This document shows, in pieces, positions 22,140-34,800 of a DNA stretch of 64,000 bases (positions are counted from its first letter, which is position 1; each line of letters opens with the position of its first letter). The stretch is from Tubiluchus corallicola (taxonomy: Eukaryota; Priapulida; Priapulimorpha; Priapulimorphida; Tubiluchidae), in contig JAQGDQ010000073.1 of the NCBI GenBank assembly GCA_030141605.1, forward strand, positions 312,001 to 376,000, in the 5' to 3' direction. Under the pieces are notes generated by a model. It made no database searches. It was not told where the DNA came from and saw nothing but the letters and a program-made list of their open reading frames with translations. A program made the position numbers and the translations under genes.

Positions 22140-23418
22140 TAATTCAAATTGAATTGCTCGTCGTCACTTTGTGAGTACAGGAATTCCCTACTGTACGCGT
22201 GTAAGTACTAGCAACTTCCATTGTTGCTATTACGTGCGTATTAAAATGATGTGTAGGCGTTATTATGGACCTACACGCCAAATCAATTAAGGTGGGTTTA
22301 CTCATGAGAGCGTGGCTTTATCTGCCAAAGGTTTAGTTTACTTTGATTACGTCAACAAACCTGCATCGTTGATCGTTCTACATTTTCTTCAACTGTAAAT
22401 ACTAAGAAACTGCATTGCCTTGAAAGATATAGCCCACAGATTACTTTTATGGCAGGTTTAAACATAGATAACGCTGAAGGTTTAAGAAACACGTACAGCA
22501 TTGCGTTTTTCACTGAAATGTTTATCTGTCCATTCTCGTATTTATAAACGCTTGTACGGAAATGCGTGACATCGGCACGCTGATACAATAACAATACTAC
22601 GGATTAAATGAGTAACCGGGTTATCGCATTTGTATTACGTGTTTAGAACCTCCATTCGAGTATTCCTGCAATTTTTAGTGCCCACTTCCATATAACATCC
22701 GCTCAGAATATGCTCCTCTTTTCGCATCGGAACTTCCAGTATCAGTTTATCTTCCAAATATCGCTTACTAGGTTAAGTTTAATTAATAGCGACTTTGTTT
22801 TTTCAAGAAATACGAAGTCAAGAAAAGTAATTCTAAATAAACTGGAAGATGATTTCAGATCTCGCTTATTGTTCCAGAATTTTTCACACACGCTTTTTAA
22901 CTACACCGCAGTTGTTATAATTAATTATTTACCTGGCTGGATCCTAGCCTCCACTCTTTTAATTCTCACATCACATTAGATCTGTAGCTTTGCTGGTATA
23001 GCATAATAACGTGTTTACCTAAAGTGCGCTAGTTTTTGCTGGCAACTTTAAACATCGAGCTCTTAGCTCTTCCAAGAAGTAAGAGTATTTTAGATACATG
23101 TAGCGTGATAGGGCACGAAATTGATCTGAATAGAATATTTTTAGCGTATATCACAATGAAAGGCAGTATTACTTGTAGGATAAGTTGACGAGTGAAACAT
23201 GTTTATACAAATGTCCGCGCACGTTCACACATAACTGCACGTAATGTACATGCATTTATTTTACATATACAATTCATTGTACAATTGCACGTATACAATA
23301 CATATAATATATTGTATAAAAATACAAAGATGGCTGAGGAGCGCTATATGTCGTATGTGAAGAGTAGCCACGTACAAGTGAATTTGCCTTGATAAGTATT
23401 ATTTATAGCCTTGCAGGC
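22140..23418. other. No feature recognised
   Basis: Unique-looking AT-rich DNA. Frames at 22352-22594 (-) and 22710-22979 (+) show no domain and no splice logic. Confidence 0.4.
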
Positions 23419-23426
23419 ATTATGTG

Positions 23427-23947
23427 CAGGCCCTATTTCAAGGGGAGGGGGAAGTGGGGATACTTCCCGGGGGCCTCACCGTCCAGGGGGGCCTCGCGCC
23501 TATGTAACTTTTTTTTGCTTTATGCGAACATACTACCTCGTCTCTCCCCCTCTCTGTCTTGCCGCACGAGCGGTTTGTCTTGTGCGGCTCGGTCCCGATG
23601 TTCAGCTGTTTCGTATGAATGTGGATGTAGCAAGTGGCCTTGATTTTAACGAGTTAATTGATAACTTTGCGAAACAAAAAGTCAGAAGATGGCTTGTACG
23701 GAAGTGAGAGTACGATATTACATATTGCAAAGATGTTGTTTTTCATTTGACTATTTGACAAGTATTAAGGACTGGTTTTGAGAATAAAGCAGTTTTTCTT
23801 TCCTTTAACAACTGTATAACTCCATATTTTCTCTTCGAAAATGGTTCTCCGGCGTCCTAGCAGTTCAAAAATTTTCTGGGCGCCAACCATGGCCTCACCC
23901 CCCCCCCCCCACTTCCCCTGGCCTCGCTTAGGCTGAAATAGGCCCTG
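23427..23947 (+). mobile_element. 521-bp hAT element (internally deleted) with 8-bp target duplication
   Basis: Ends are inverted: CAGGCCCTATTTCA at 23427 and TGAAATAGGCCCTG at 23934-23947 (13 of 14 match), with subterminal GGGGAAGTGGGG complements. Both sides carry ATTATGTG (23419-23426 and 23948-23955), a perfect 8-bp target-site duplication, the length typical of hAT transposons. The plus-strand frame up to 23707 ends with MNVDVASGLDFNELIDNFA followed by a basic tail. This resembles the extreme C-terminus of hAT transposases of the TTF-zinc-finger/ZMYM-like type (a LDF..LI..FA..K.R signature). So this looks like an internally deleted derivative that kept only the last coding residues and both ends. 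A poly-C run of about 14 sits near the right end. It cannot make transposase itself. Confidence 0.88.
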
Positions 23948-24234
23948 ATTATGTGTTCTGCGTAACGTAAGCTAATGGCCAGACTTATCGGGCGTCCCGA
24001 TGATTCCTCGTGGAAGTTCAGAAAGTGATCGAGCAAGTGACACGCTTTCCTGATAGTCCAAATACACGTGCATAAAAAGCTTTGCACGGTATTCCAACAA
24101 AATTCAACTTGCATAATTTTTGAAGCACATGCTTATCAAACGACTTTTTCCAGATTACTCAATTATAGGCCAGAATTTTTTGCATAGATCTGACTACTGC
24201 TTTTGCTGCACAGGTTTGTTTGCATTAAGAAAGC

Positions 24235-24490
24235 CTAATAGTCTAGATACTCGACACTCATCGGGGACGCGTGACATACATGGATGACAATTATGAGTGT
24301 CACTCGGTCGTGACGGAGACTCCCGGTAATCTAAAGGGAACTTAATGTTTCGTTTTCCCAATAAGCTAAACACAGGAAACCCCGATGGTCTAGACATACG
24401 ATACTGAATGGGGATGCGTGACATCGTAAATCATGACCTTTGAGTGTCGCTCAGTGACGAAAGGCACCCCCATTGCCTAACGGAAATATG
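24235..24490. repeat. Two degenerate copies of a ~140-bp unit
   Basis: The order GTCTAGA-TACGA-ACT, GGGGAYGCGTGACAT, TGAGTGTCRCTC, GTGACG, CC, TAA is repeated with divergence (first copy near 24240-24345, second near 24385-24485). Probably an ancient tandem duplication. Confidence 0.6.
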
Positions 24491-24725
24491 CGCACATGAA
24501 GTCAAATTACTTTGGCGTTCGGATGAGTGATATTTTTTTTTAACATGACCAAACTGTGTTGAAAGCGTAATGGCCAGAGTCTTCCTTTTCGCCGGAGAGC
24601 GTTCCTCGGGCCTTTGAACAATAAATTCTTTACCAGAAAATTAGGTAAGAAGTGTGAGTTGGCATGGGGAAGACGACAAAAAAAGCGATGTAAAACGAAG
24701 ACAGTTATGATTATACAATACAGTA

Positions 24726-25326
24726 TTTTTCGCAAAATTCGGGATCCTTTTTTAATTCGCGAATTGCAAGAAAATCAGGTATTGTGTCCGACACTGTTAT
24801 AATATGCCGCCCGCTCGGTAGGGGGAGGCTAATATTGATATCAGTATTGAGAACTTGGGGAAAATTGCAACAAGAAAAATTAATACCAAATTAATAACGT
24901 AAGATTCAGTGAGAAATTCTTCATCCCTGCTTCTTACTTTACAGAAACGTGGAAAGTTCTTGCTGATTGTGATCCGCGAGTCGGAGGTGGTTTCACGTCG
25001 ATTTCTAGATTTATGCCCGATTGAAAAAAGAGACCTGCATTCACATATACACACAAGTTTGTCGTTTCAATGGAATAAAGACATTAGTGTTTTTACCAAT
25101 TCTCGGTATCATTTTTTGGGAGAAAACTGACATTTTGGTGGAAGACGAGGAGAATAAGTGAGCAATGGAAAAACACGATTCCTGTAAATAATAAGGAAAT
25201 AGACCATCATAATCAAAATTAGCCTACCCCCAGCGAGCGGGCGGGCATATTATAACAGTGTCGGACATAACAGCTGATTTTCTTGCAATTCGCGAATTAA
25301 AAAAGAATCCCGAATTTTGCGAAAAA
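24726..25326. mobile_element. 601-bp foldback/MITE with ~115-bp inverted repeats and TA flanks
   Basis: Left arm (about 24726-24840) and right arm (about 25212-25326) are inverted copies: TTTTTCGCAAAATTCGGGAT outermost, then AATTCGCGAATTGCAAGAAA, GTCCGACACTGTTATAATAT and a GCCCGC...GGGGG-type inner end, with a handful of substitutions. Each outer end is flanked by TA (24724-24725, 25327-25328), consistent with a TA target duplication as in Tc1/mariner-type elements. The roughly 370-bp centre has no transposase domain. Likely a non-autonomous element mobilised in trans. Confidence 0.85.
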
Positions 25327-25769
25327 TAAGTCAGCAATAATTCATAGCAGTTTTAATTATGATGAATTTTACGATTTAAATTTTTAATTGCTTAGTGCAA
25401 GTTTAAGTTAATTTCCATTAAGTGTAGCGACATAGGTAAAATAGCAAAATATCTTTGAAACGCAATAACAAGAACTTGTTATAGTCTACATAGCAAGCAT
25501 AACCAACACCTGTTACAGATAACAGTAACTAGAACTAGATGGCTACGCAGAAAAGTTATTAAAAAAAGATATCAAGCCCTCAGCAGAGAAGTATATCTGT
25601 AACATTGCATGATTGCATATTTTTTCCATAACTGTATAATCGTAGTTGTAATGTTTTGCGTAGTTTTTCACCCATAGGACTAAAGCACTTTGGCAATGTA
25701 ATTTTAGGTTTCTTTGAGCAAAGACGCATTGTCTTCAAAGCGTATGTTAATTTTAGCTAACAAACGGGA

Positions 25770-25771
<2 letters not shown>

Positions 25772-25821
<50 letters not shown>
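25772..25821. repeat. (AT)n microsatellite
   Basis: 50 bp of uninterrupted TA dinucleotides. Confidence 0.97.
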
Positions 25822-25827
<6 letters not shown>

Positions 25828-25829
25828 CA

Positions 25830-28828
25830 ATAATTTCTATTTTTAAGAAAATAACAACGATAAATTTGATTAATGTAAAAGTGGAACACATTGTAGTTCT
25901 ACATTTGATGTTATAATAAATTTTATTATAAGATAACAATAAAATTCATCGATTCATAATCAATAATTCGAAGACTTGAAAGTTCCGTACGCTATCTAAT
26001 GCCAAGTATGATGTGCAGCCGAAATATCAAGGCTGTTAACAGATCTGTTCTGCAAGTGGCAATTTTATTACATTAACTGGAAAGAATTCCTCGCCACAGG
26101 AAAGCTGACCGTCGAAATAAGATCCCGTAGAGAAATATACCAAAGATGGGGATACAAAATTCAGAAAGATTTTACTTTTGTGACTTCTGAAAAACTTTCA
26201 ATTAAAGAAATTTAACAGACTGTGCACAGATAGCTTCTATAAGACAAGAGTACTTTAAATTCATCTCTGCACAAGAGTAATTAAGGCGACCACTTGGCTA
26301 ACTTAATTAAAGAAATGAAAATAGCCAAATACAATAACAACAGTAGGATAAAGCTGACTATTAACTTCCCACCAAACTCAGGTTTTTAAGACATTGCATA
26401 GCAAAATTTTCTCGAAATTTATACAGTTATTATTCTTTATTTCCTGCAAACATTTCACTTGTGAAGTTATTAGACCCCCAGTGCTAGCTAGGGTCACGAA
26501 ACTCACAAAGTGGGTAGTCCTGGTATGGAGACAGACAAAAGTGTTTTAACCGCTGACCCCTGTTTCGTCAAGGATCAAGGTCTGGGGTGTCGGTCAGCTT
26601 TTGGATTAATTCACATCTCTTCCTAGTTTTTGCTGATATTAGTATCTTACTGATGATATGATCCTGCAACAGCCATATTTTTGAACTAAATGAATAATAA
26701 TTGTGGATAAGCAGTACATAGCAGCAATAAAAGCTACTCCTAACATTTTATAATTGTGATACAATATCATTAATAAAAGACATTCTTAAAATTGGGATTA
26801 TAAATAACTAATTAGTATCTTATGCTCCTAAAGAAATACAATGGGGACCTAGTAAATACAACAGTTTTGAGGACAGAAATACAAATCATAACAGTCCTAA
26901 CTACTAGCTACAGTTTCATTTGGCACAAACAGGAGGCTTCCTACATAAATCCACCTGAGCCAAATTAAAACTAAGTTGCTGTAGATTAAACCTGTGTTAT
27001 CACTTTTACATATCACACTAAATAAGATCTAAATAACATCAGCTCCTGTTATTACATACAATTATCCTATTCACACCACACATGTATGCATGTATGATTA
27101 ATTTTCTATTTATACAACTAACAAATTGTTTAACAATAATTATATTTAACAGTAACACACTGAATCAGGTAAGGAGTGAAACAATTCGAGATTGTGTAAA
27201 TGAGTACGAGATTTAGGGTCCTCACGCTGGACCATCAGGCCCCTGAAACACAAAATAAGACATGCATGTTCCTGAAAGAAGTGCTTGCTAATCCTGCTAG
27301 AATTTAGAGTCTTACGTTACTCGACTCACACACAATTGGGCAACTTGCAATAACGTGCGGGTAAAAAATTTAACGACAAGAATTTAAATAAAATTTTACA
27401 CTAGCTAATTATACAGATACTTCACCTGCAGTTTTTGTGGAATAAATGCACTTAATTGCTCAAAGTCGTCAGCGTGTCAGTGCCCACATAAGTAATTCTC
27501 ACTGTTCCCTGTTAAGTTTCAGAAAAACCCTCATATGCAAAACAAACACTCAAATTGCAAACTTAACAATCAGTCAGCACAAATTCAAGTATCAAGAATG
27601 GCCATTTTTATAAAGTTCTTGCCAGGACAGCATGGCAAAACTTGATCAAATTTTTTTTCTAAACTAAGACTAATAACATTACAAGGCCAATACTCTAACA
27701 GATTTATGCAGCTGCTTTGTACATTTTTGCTTTCTTTCCGACTGCAAACACTTCTGCATGATCTTGCATGTCAAAAACTGTGTTACACGGGCCTTACATG
27801 TAACAAACAATTAAAATTTTTACGTACAATAAATGCCATGCATTTTCTTAGCACTTACACAACATGTACTTTGCAGCAGATCAAATTCCTTTAAGATCAC
27901 TGCTATTGATTTTTATTGAAGTGAATAATTTTTCATCTCTGTTTTGTCCCCTGCAAGACTTTTTTTAGTTATTAATACAACTAAAAGCAATAAAACAACC
28001 AGCACTTTAAGACGACTTTTAATTTAAAATTGTGGCAATACATCTTTGAGCTACAGCTTAATACCTGTACCATACCTGAAAGCGCATACTAATTACATTA
28101 ATTAATAACTTACTTAACTACATCAGCATTAGTTTGTTCCATATGCATATTAATATTTAAAGCTTATCACATCACATGCAGAAATGGAATCCAAAAAGGA
28201 ATCATCTATCAAGCCAAAACTTGCATGGTCAGGTAAAGCCATGGCAAGGAATTCAGATGGAAACACACATGCATGCATGCACACACACACACACACGCAC
28301 ACGCACACAGCATGTGAATGATCTGTGAAGACCCCACATGCACACATACTCAAACAAATACACAAGACACAAATCTGCTCTGTCATGTTCAGATACAGAC
28401 GTGCATACACACATACATGCTGCTCGACACCATTGAACTAACACGTTCAGATATAGACAGACACCTACATACATGTGAGACTGGATCAAACACCCACGCC
28501 ACAGAGTAATTTCCAAATACTCTATGCCCATGTGCGTTTCAACTAATACTTGAGTCTAATTTAACAATTGGTAGTGTGACCAATGTTAAGCAACAAAGCT
28601 ATCAAAGCCACCTGATGACTGTAAGAGAACTTTTTGTTAGTTCTTTTCATTTGTGTTCATTCTAATATCATTAGCAGCCAATTCAGGTTGTTCTGTGCAT
28701 CAAAATTATGTCTTCCACTTTAGGTCTGCACACAAACACACCTAATGATAATGGCAAGTTATAGGCTATTACCCTTACAGTTTGACCAAGCACCTAATTT
28801 ACTAATTGCCTACGATTAAAAATAATTT
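25830..28828. other. 3' flank of glutamate dehydrogenase; intergenic
   Basis: No independent gene found. The GDH 3' UTR should occupy the right part (minus strand). A TTTCAG acceptor-like site followed by GGGCCTGATGGTCC at about 27240 (-) could be a downstream untranslated exon but is unsupported. A (CA)n microsatellite lies at 28263-28309. The cysteine/valine-rich frames over 28150-28531 derive from it. Confidence 0.4.
28263..28309. repeat. (CA)n microsatellite with CATG start
   Basis: Imperfect ACAC/GCAC run, preceded by CATGCATGCATGC. Confidence 0.9.
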
Positions 28829-31800
28829 TTATATAAAAGTAAAACCAGCCCCACGGTAGTTGTTGTATATTTTTTCGATTGCACTAACGAAAGCGGCTGT
28901 GCGCAGGTCGAGGCCTAGGTCGTATTTTGTCGCAATTCGCATGATTGCCTTTGCCGACCTTTCCATTGTGTATGCTAGTCCAGAGTGGACAATGTCCTTC
29001 TCCGATGCTCCCTGTTGAGAAAATAATTAACTTTAATCTAGAATGATAATCACTCAAAATATTTATGGGTACAGCATCAACCAAGGAAGCATTTTAAAAT
29101 GACTAAGATATTTACAAGTTTAAAGACAATCCATACTTGTGTGCCAAAATTGATTTTCAAGAATATTTGCTTTTAACAAAACATTAGTGGGAATATTTAC
29201 AGAACCACATAATGTGTTTTGTATTTTATTATTCTTGAAGGACAATATCAACGGTTACGAATTTTTGGCAGTGCAATGCTTTTTTTGAGAGAAATCAAGT
29301 ACGGCTTTCCAAAAATTCAAATTTTTCTATCTAGTTTTCTTGACGAATAGCAGTGATAATAAGAAGTCCACTCAAGTGCTGTACCTGAAATTAGACAACA
29401 CTAATCTCCATATTTAATAGAACTGTTCATTATGAGTTATTATTATTTGAATAAAAAATATTATTTACATTTAATTCTAAATATGAACTTACAGCAATTC
29501 TTTCCCGAAATTGTTCGCTTGGCATAATCGGAATTCCCCCTCCACTTTTCCCGAATTTTCTTTCTAGTGAGTCCTGTACACTTCCTAAAACACCAAAGTT
29601 ATTATTGTGCAGAAGTAAAGAAACACTTGCTATTTTAATTACACTAGTGGCCAATATGGTTGGAATAAACCTTTTCACAGTTTCATTGTGTGCACTAGCA
29701 GTTGCTGCTGGTCAAACGTTAAATGAACCCCAGCAATGCGTTTTAACTACAACCATCACATGACATGTGGGTAAAGCACAGCCGTCTGCCACATCACTTC
29801 AGTAGTTTTACATAGACTGTACTTAATTATCCATTAGTCTGTGCATACAGTGATTTACTAGCAGGATTTTGCTTGGAAACAAGAAAAATTAACTAGATTA
29901 AGGTTCTGCAAGGCATTGTCAAGTGTACAAAAACGCCTTGTCTTGTTCACTTAACCTTCGACCTTTTCACGATCACCATCAATTGCTGGAACTGAAAAGG
30001 CTTATTGTTTCAGGCTTACTTGTTACAGGCACTTTTCCTAGTAGCGCACTGCCCTTAGCCGTAGTTGAACAATATGTACATAGAACATAATAAAACTGCC
30101 CCAAGACAGTCTTCTTAGTGATCAGCCATCCATTTACTGACCGGACTCTGTATTACTTATCTTCGGCTGATACGCAAATGCCATGGCCACTCTCAGTTAT
30201 TCCCAATGCCCCAAACTCTTCAGAATTTTTTAGTGAAGAAAAAATTTGCCTCTCAGCAAACCCAAGCAAAATTTACTTAATCAAAATATTATCTTGGTTT
30301 CCTGTATAATGATATCATTTCCTAGAGTCTGTGCAAAGTCCTTAAATCACGTGCAAACACACTGCGTATTTTTGACAAGTTAAACTTACCCAACAATAAA
30401 TAATTTGAGTCACTGTCATATTTAAACGTAAGTCGACCGTAGCTGACATGGTTTAAATTCTTTAACCATTCAAAGTAAGACACCGTGACACCGCCTGCAT
30501 TGAGGTACAAGTCTGGGATTACCAGACGGCTGTTCTCTCTCAACCATCGATCTGCTTCTGGAGTGACTGGTCCATTTGCACCTTCGGCAATAATCTGCAA
30601 AATAAGATCAATGATTTCCTTAATCTTGTTCAATGCTCTACACTACATGCTGCCACATACTTATATTATTATAGTTGCTGCAACTGTTGTTGCAAAAAGT
30701 CTATACAAATGAAATGATTTTGTGTGAGCTTGTTCTCGTGCGAACAAAGTTTGACTTACGTACAGGAAAAATAAAAAATGAGACACTTTTGAAAATTTAC
30801 TGTCTCCAAAGGTGAGGTAGCTATCATTTGTTAAACAAATTCTTCATAAAAATATTTACTTCTTCATGTATTTATGATAATACACAATTAAATCAAGTAA
30901 TTCTCTGCCAATGCGGGTAACTGCATTCTAGCAAATTGCAGCAAGTACATAAAAAGCAACAGACTTCAATAGCAACTTCAATTTATTTTTTTTAATTATT
31001 CCATTTGAATAAAATTTTGAAAAACAACAACTAGCAAACTTTGCAAAAAATCCTTCTGTGCACTGACATTCTTTACTTTATTATAAACTTAAAAGGATTG
31101 TGTATGATAAATACGTTTTCAAAATTACTTTCAAATTACTCCCTAAATAAGATATTTTTAATGCTAAACTGAAACATCTTCATACAAAAAACGAAAATTA
31201 AAATAACTTATTCACCTCTGTAAAATGAACTGCACTTACATGTGGCATTAGTTTTGAATTTAATAAAACAAAATAATTTGAACCAAACAATTAATTCACT
31301 CAGTAGGACATTTTTCTGGACTTTTGATAAATGTATTACCTTTGCCTGTACTTTTTGTACATTCTCCTTGTTAATTACTTTTTCACTGGCAGCAGGCACA
31401 AGTATATCACAATCTTCAAATATAAGGTTCCCCTCATAAGCAGTTGCCTCCGGATATCCTACTATAGTTCCATGTTCCTATAGAAAGAGTTAAGAATTTT
31501 TCTCAAATTTTCTTTTTTCCTTATCTCCTAATTTTCTTCATTTCACTATCCTGTACTAACCGTAACTATTAGTCCATTTTTACCTCATTTTTCACGTTTC
31601 AGGTTTTGCATTAAGCTAGACTTCAGGGGGACTTGCGACACAACACATTGTTGTAACTTTCTCTAAACTGTTAAACTGTAATTAAATAATTGTTAAACTG
31701 TAAACATTCATTATTTTACACAAATATCCATTATTTTAAGAATAACTGTTTATGTTATAAACAAACAACACTTCAAATACCATTAAATCTGGAACTTCTC

Positions 31801-34800
31801 AATGTTGGTATACCACAGCATATCATACCAACCAGACCAACTAGATCAAATTGATTAGACCAATAAATGATTTTTCTTAACAATAAATAAAAAATACTTG
31901 TTTGTCATATGTACTAAATGTTTTTCGAGAGTAACTAAAGAAAAATCAGTTTATACAGAAGTTGTTGTGTGCGGGTGATTTTTTCTGAGATGGTTGGCAT
32001 CAAACAGGTTGTTGCAGACAGACTCTTGCCATATGCAACTAGTATTTGCCATGAATATTCAGGAGTAAGAACACCTGTGGGACACCCATCTAGTTATTAA
32101 TCAAGCCTGACATAGCTCATACTCAAGCACACACCATGATTAGCCAGCTATTCCAGTCATCCAAACCAAAGAGTAAGAACAACTCGGAAGAAAAAATTGC
32201 ACTATGGATATATCATTATACTTTCCCTATAATATTATCTACATACATTTTATTTATTTTATAATATAAAAAAAAGAAACTAAAACGCAAACACGTTACG
32301 TAAATAAAATATGCATGCAATACAGTACAACAACAGGTATAATAAACTGCATGTATGGTAAATAAGTACAAAAATCTCAAGCTACATATTTGACTTAATG
32401 AAAACTCATTAACTATCAAAATTATGTCTTCTTATAGAAGCACTTATATCTTTTTCATAGTCTACCTAAGCATTCTCAAAAATATACAATTAACAAAATC
32501 ATATTTTCAAATACGTACAATTTTATAGTCTTCCAAGGAACGAGGATCAATCCCATCACGGTTGTAGATCCCGCCATCTATCTCTTGAATTCCGATGCAT
32601 GTTGCTCCATGACGGTGGAGGTAGCGCATTGTGTGCAAACCAACGTTACCACAACCCTAACAATGATTAGTGTTAATGCAAAATCACCAGGCTTCTTTCT
32701 TTGCAGAAAAAGAAAAAGTAAACAAAATTTTGATGAAAATTAGCCGTTGGTTCAAGAACAAGCCAATATCAAAAAATTAGATAGTTTTGCTCGTAAATTT
32801 AGCGGGACTCAGTTAGTTGTGTACTCAACAACAACAACGGAAACTGAATCAATTTAATCTCAACAATGACCAAAATCCGATTTTACTTTTCATAGTACAG
32901 TAGGCACCGCTTAATAGACTAACTTTGGGATTGAAGTGTATTGACCCAATTAACCAATAGAACCTATTAACCGATTGGTGTAATATTACTTGTATAGAAG
33001 TATGAGTCATCAGCTTACTATGAACTGCAAAGGTTTTTAATGAATTTTAGAAACGAAGTAATGCATAAATTCCTTTGTGCAGTTAAAAATTAGAAAAAAT
33101 ATTTTAAAATATTAATTTATATAAGTGAATTACCAACAAATTGAAAAGCATAGTTTTCTAAATCACACAAGTCTGTTTATTTGCAAAAATTGCTAAAATT
33201 TCTTCGAGGTCGACTGCTTCATTTTATGGTGAAGAAGTTGGCTCACAAAGTTCTCATAATGATAAAATCGCTGAAAATTCTCGGTGCACAAATTCTCGTA
33301 AAACACTTAGCACTTGGCATGCTTAAACTGTCGGTGGTGCCGGTGTTTCCCCGCAAGTAGCTTCGTCTGTAGTTTCGCCTAAGCTCCCACTTGCTGTAAT
33401 TGTGACGTACTTACTGTACTGTACCTGCATCCTTGGCATAACAGCAACATCTAACTGATTAAACTTTCTGGCAAAGACAGCCAGAGCTTCAAAAGCAAAA
33501 TGCTAAGCAAGTGATTAAATGTTTAGCTTCCAGGAATTCTTAGGTAACGAGGTTAATTGCAGTGGACGGGTGGCCAAAGAAAACCATTACGCTATCATAA
33601 TTAGAGTATGATAAACGTTCCTGCTTACAAACAAAATGGTACTTAGCATGACTGTTTCTATATATATTATAGAACAAAAGTGAACTAAGATGATGTAAAA
33701 GTCAAAAAAGCTTATTAGTACCACGAAACTGTCTTACTGAAGCATGTGAAGCAAAAATATTGAGTCAATTATGCGGAGTTATTTGTGTTAATTACCAACA
33801 GTTTTTATGTACATTTGAATAAAAGCGGCCCGTAACCAGGCCTTTTTGAGTCAATTAAGCAGCTACTGTATTGCCACCTCAGAAAATTACTATGTTCTGT
33901 GATGTCACTTAGGGGATTGTACGACTGTATGTAGAAACAATTTGAATAAGTCATGGCTAATGGAACTAACAATGAGTTACGTAATTGTTCCATTTGAACA
34001 TGTGCGCAGTTGCTATTTCAAATAACAATAAAAAAGTTAAGTGTCAGGTCACGACCTCAGAAAAAACAAATGCAGACTGTAAATTTCATTAAAGAACTTA
34101 CATTGGCTCTAGAACTACAAAAGAAACTAATAACAAACACTAGTAAAAGTGAGTCAACAAGTAGCTTAAACCTAGAAATTCATACTTGCAGAATGAAGGT
34201 TTTTCCACCCCATCCAGGTGTTAGACCAATAGCACTCATGTAGCTGGCTTCATTCACAAATTGCTCAATCCCGTGAAATACTCCCTGGAAAAGTCCAAAA
34301 ACCACACAGATGACCAAATAAACAACAACGGAGCCAAATGTTTCTTACTTGACTCTGTTTGTTGTTCCCTCTTTGTGTAAATTATTATAATTTAAATATG
34401 TACATAATGTAAATAATATGCAAACATTCTTATTTTTTATGTTATTAACAAATTAAATATTGTACTGCAATTTCAAAATAACTACTGATAAAACAAGTCA
34501 AACTACTACAAAACTTTAAAGCAGATAAACAATTTGCAGTTTAAACAAGATTTTACATTGTGACTTTCAAGATGAAACTGTCTATAAAAACTTAAGGCAA
34601 AAATGACTGCAGCAAATAATATCTTAGTACATGCACTTTTATTACAGAAATTTTTTCATTGATTAATTTTTAATTTTTATTATTATAATTCTTTATTTTT
34701 AAAAAACTATGCACAATATACATTCCCTCTATTTACAGGGATAATCAACGCTAACTGACCGGTTAACTTATTCTCATATATAATTTATCAATCACAAAAC

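Noticed and set aside
21869-22147. Ser/Leu-rich minus-strand frames
   Set aside because: Translations of the (GA)n tract.
28150-28531. Cys/Val-rich frames that look like small secreted peptides
   Set aside because: Derived from the CA repeat and its borders; no signal peptide or conserved cysteine spacing.
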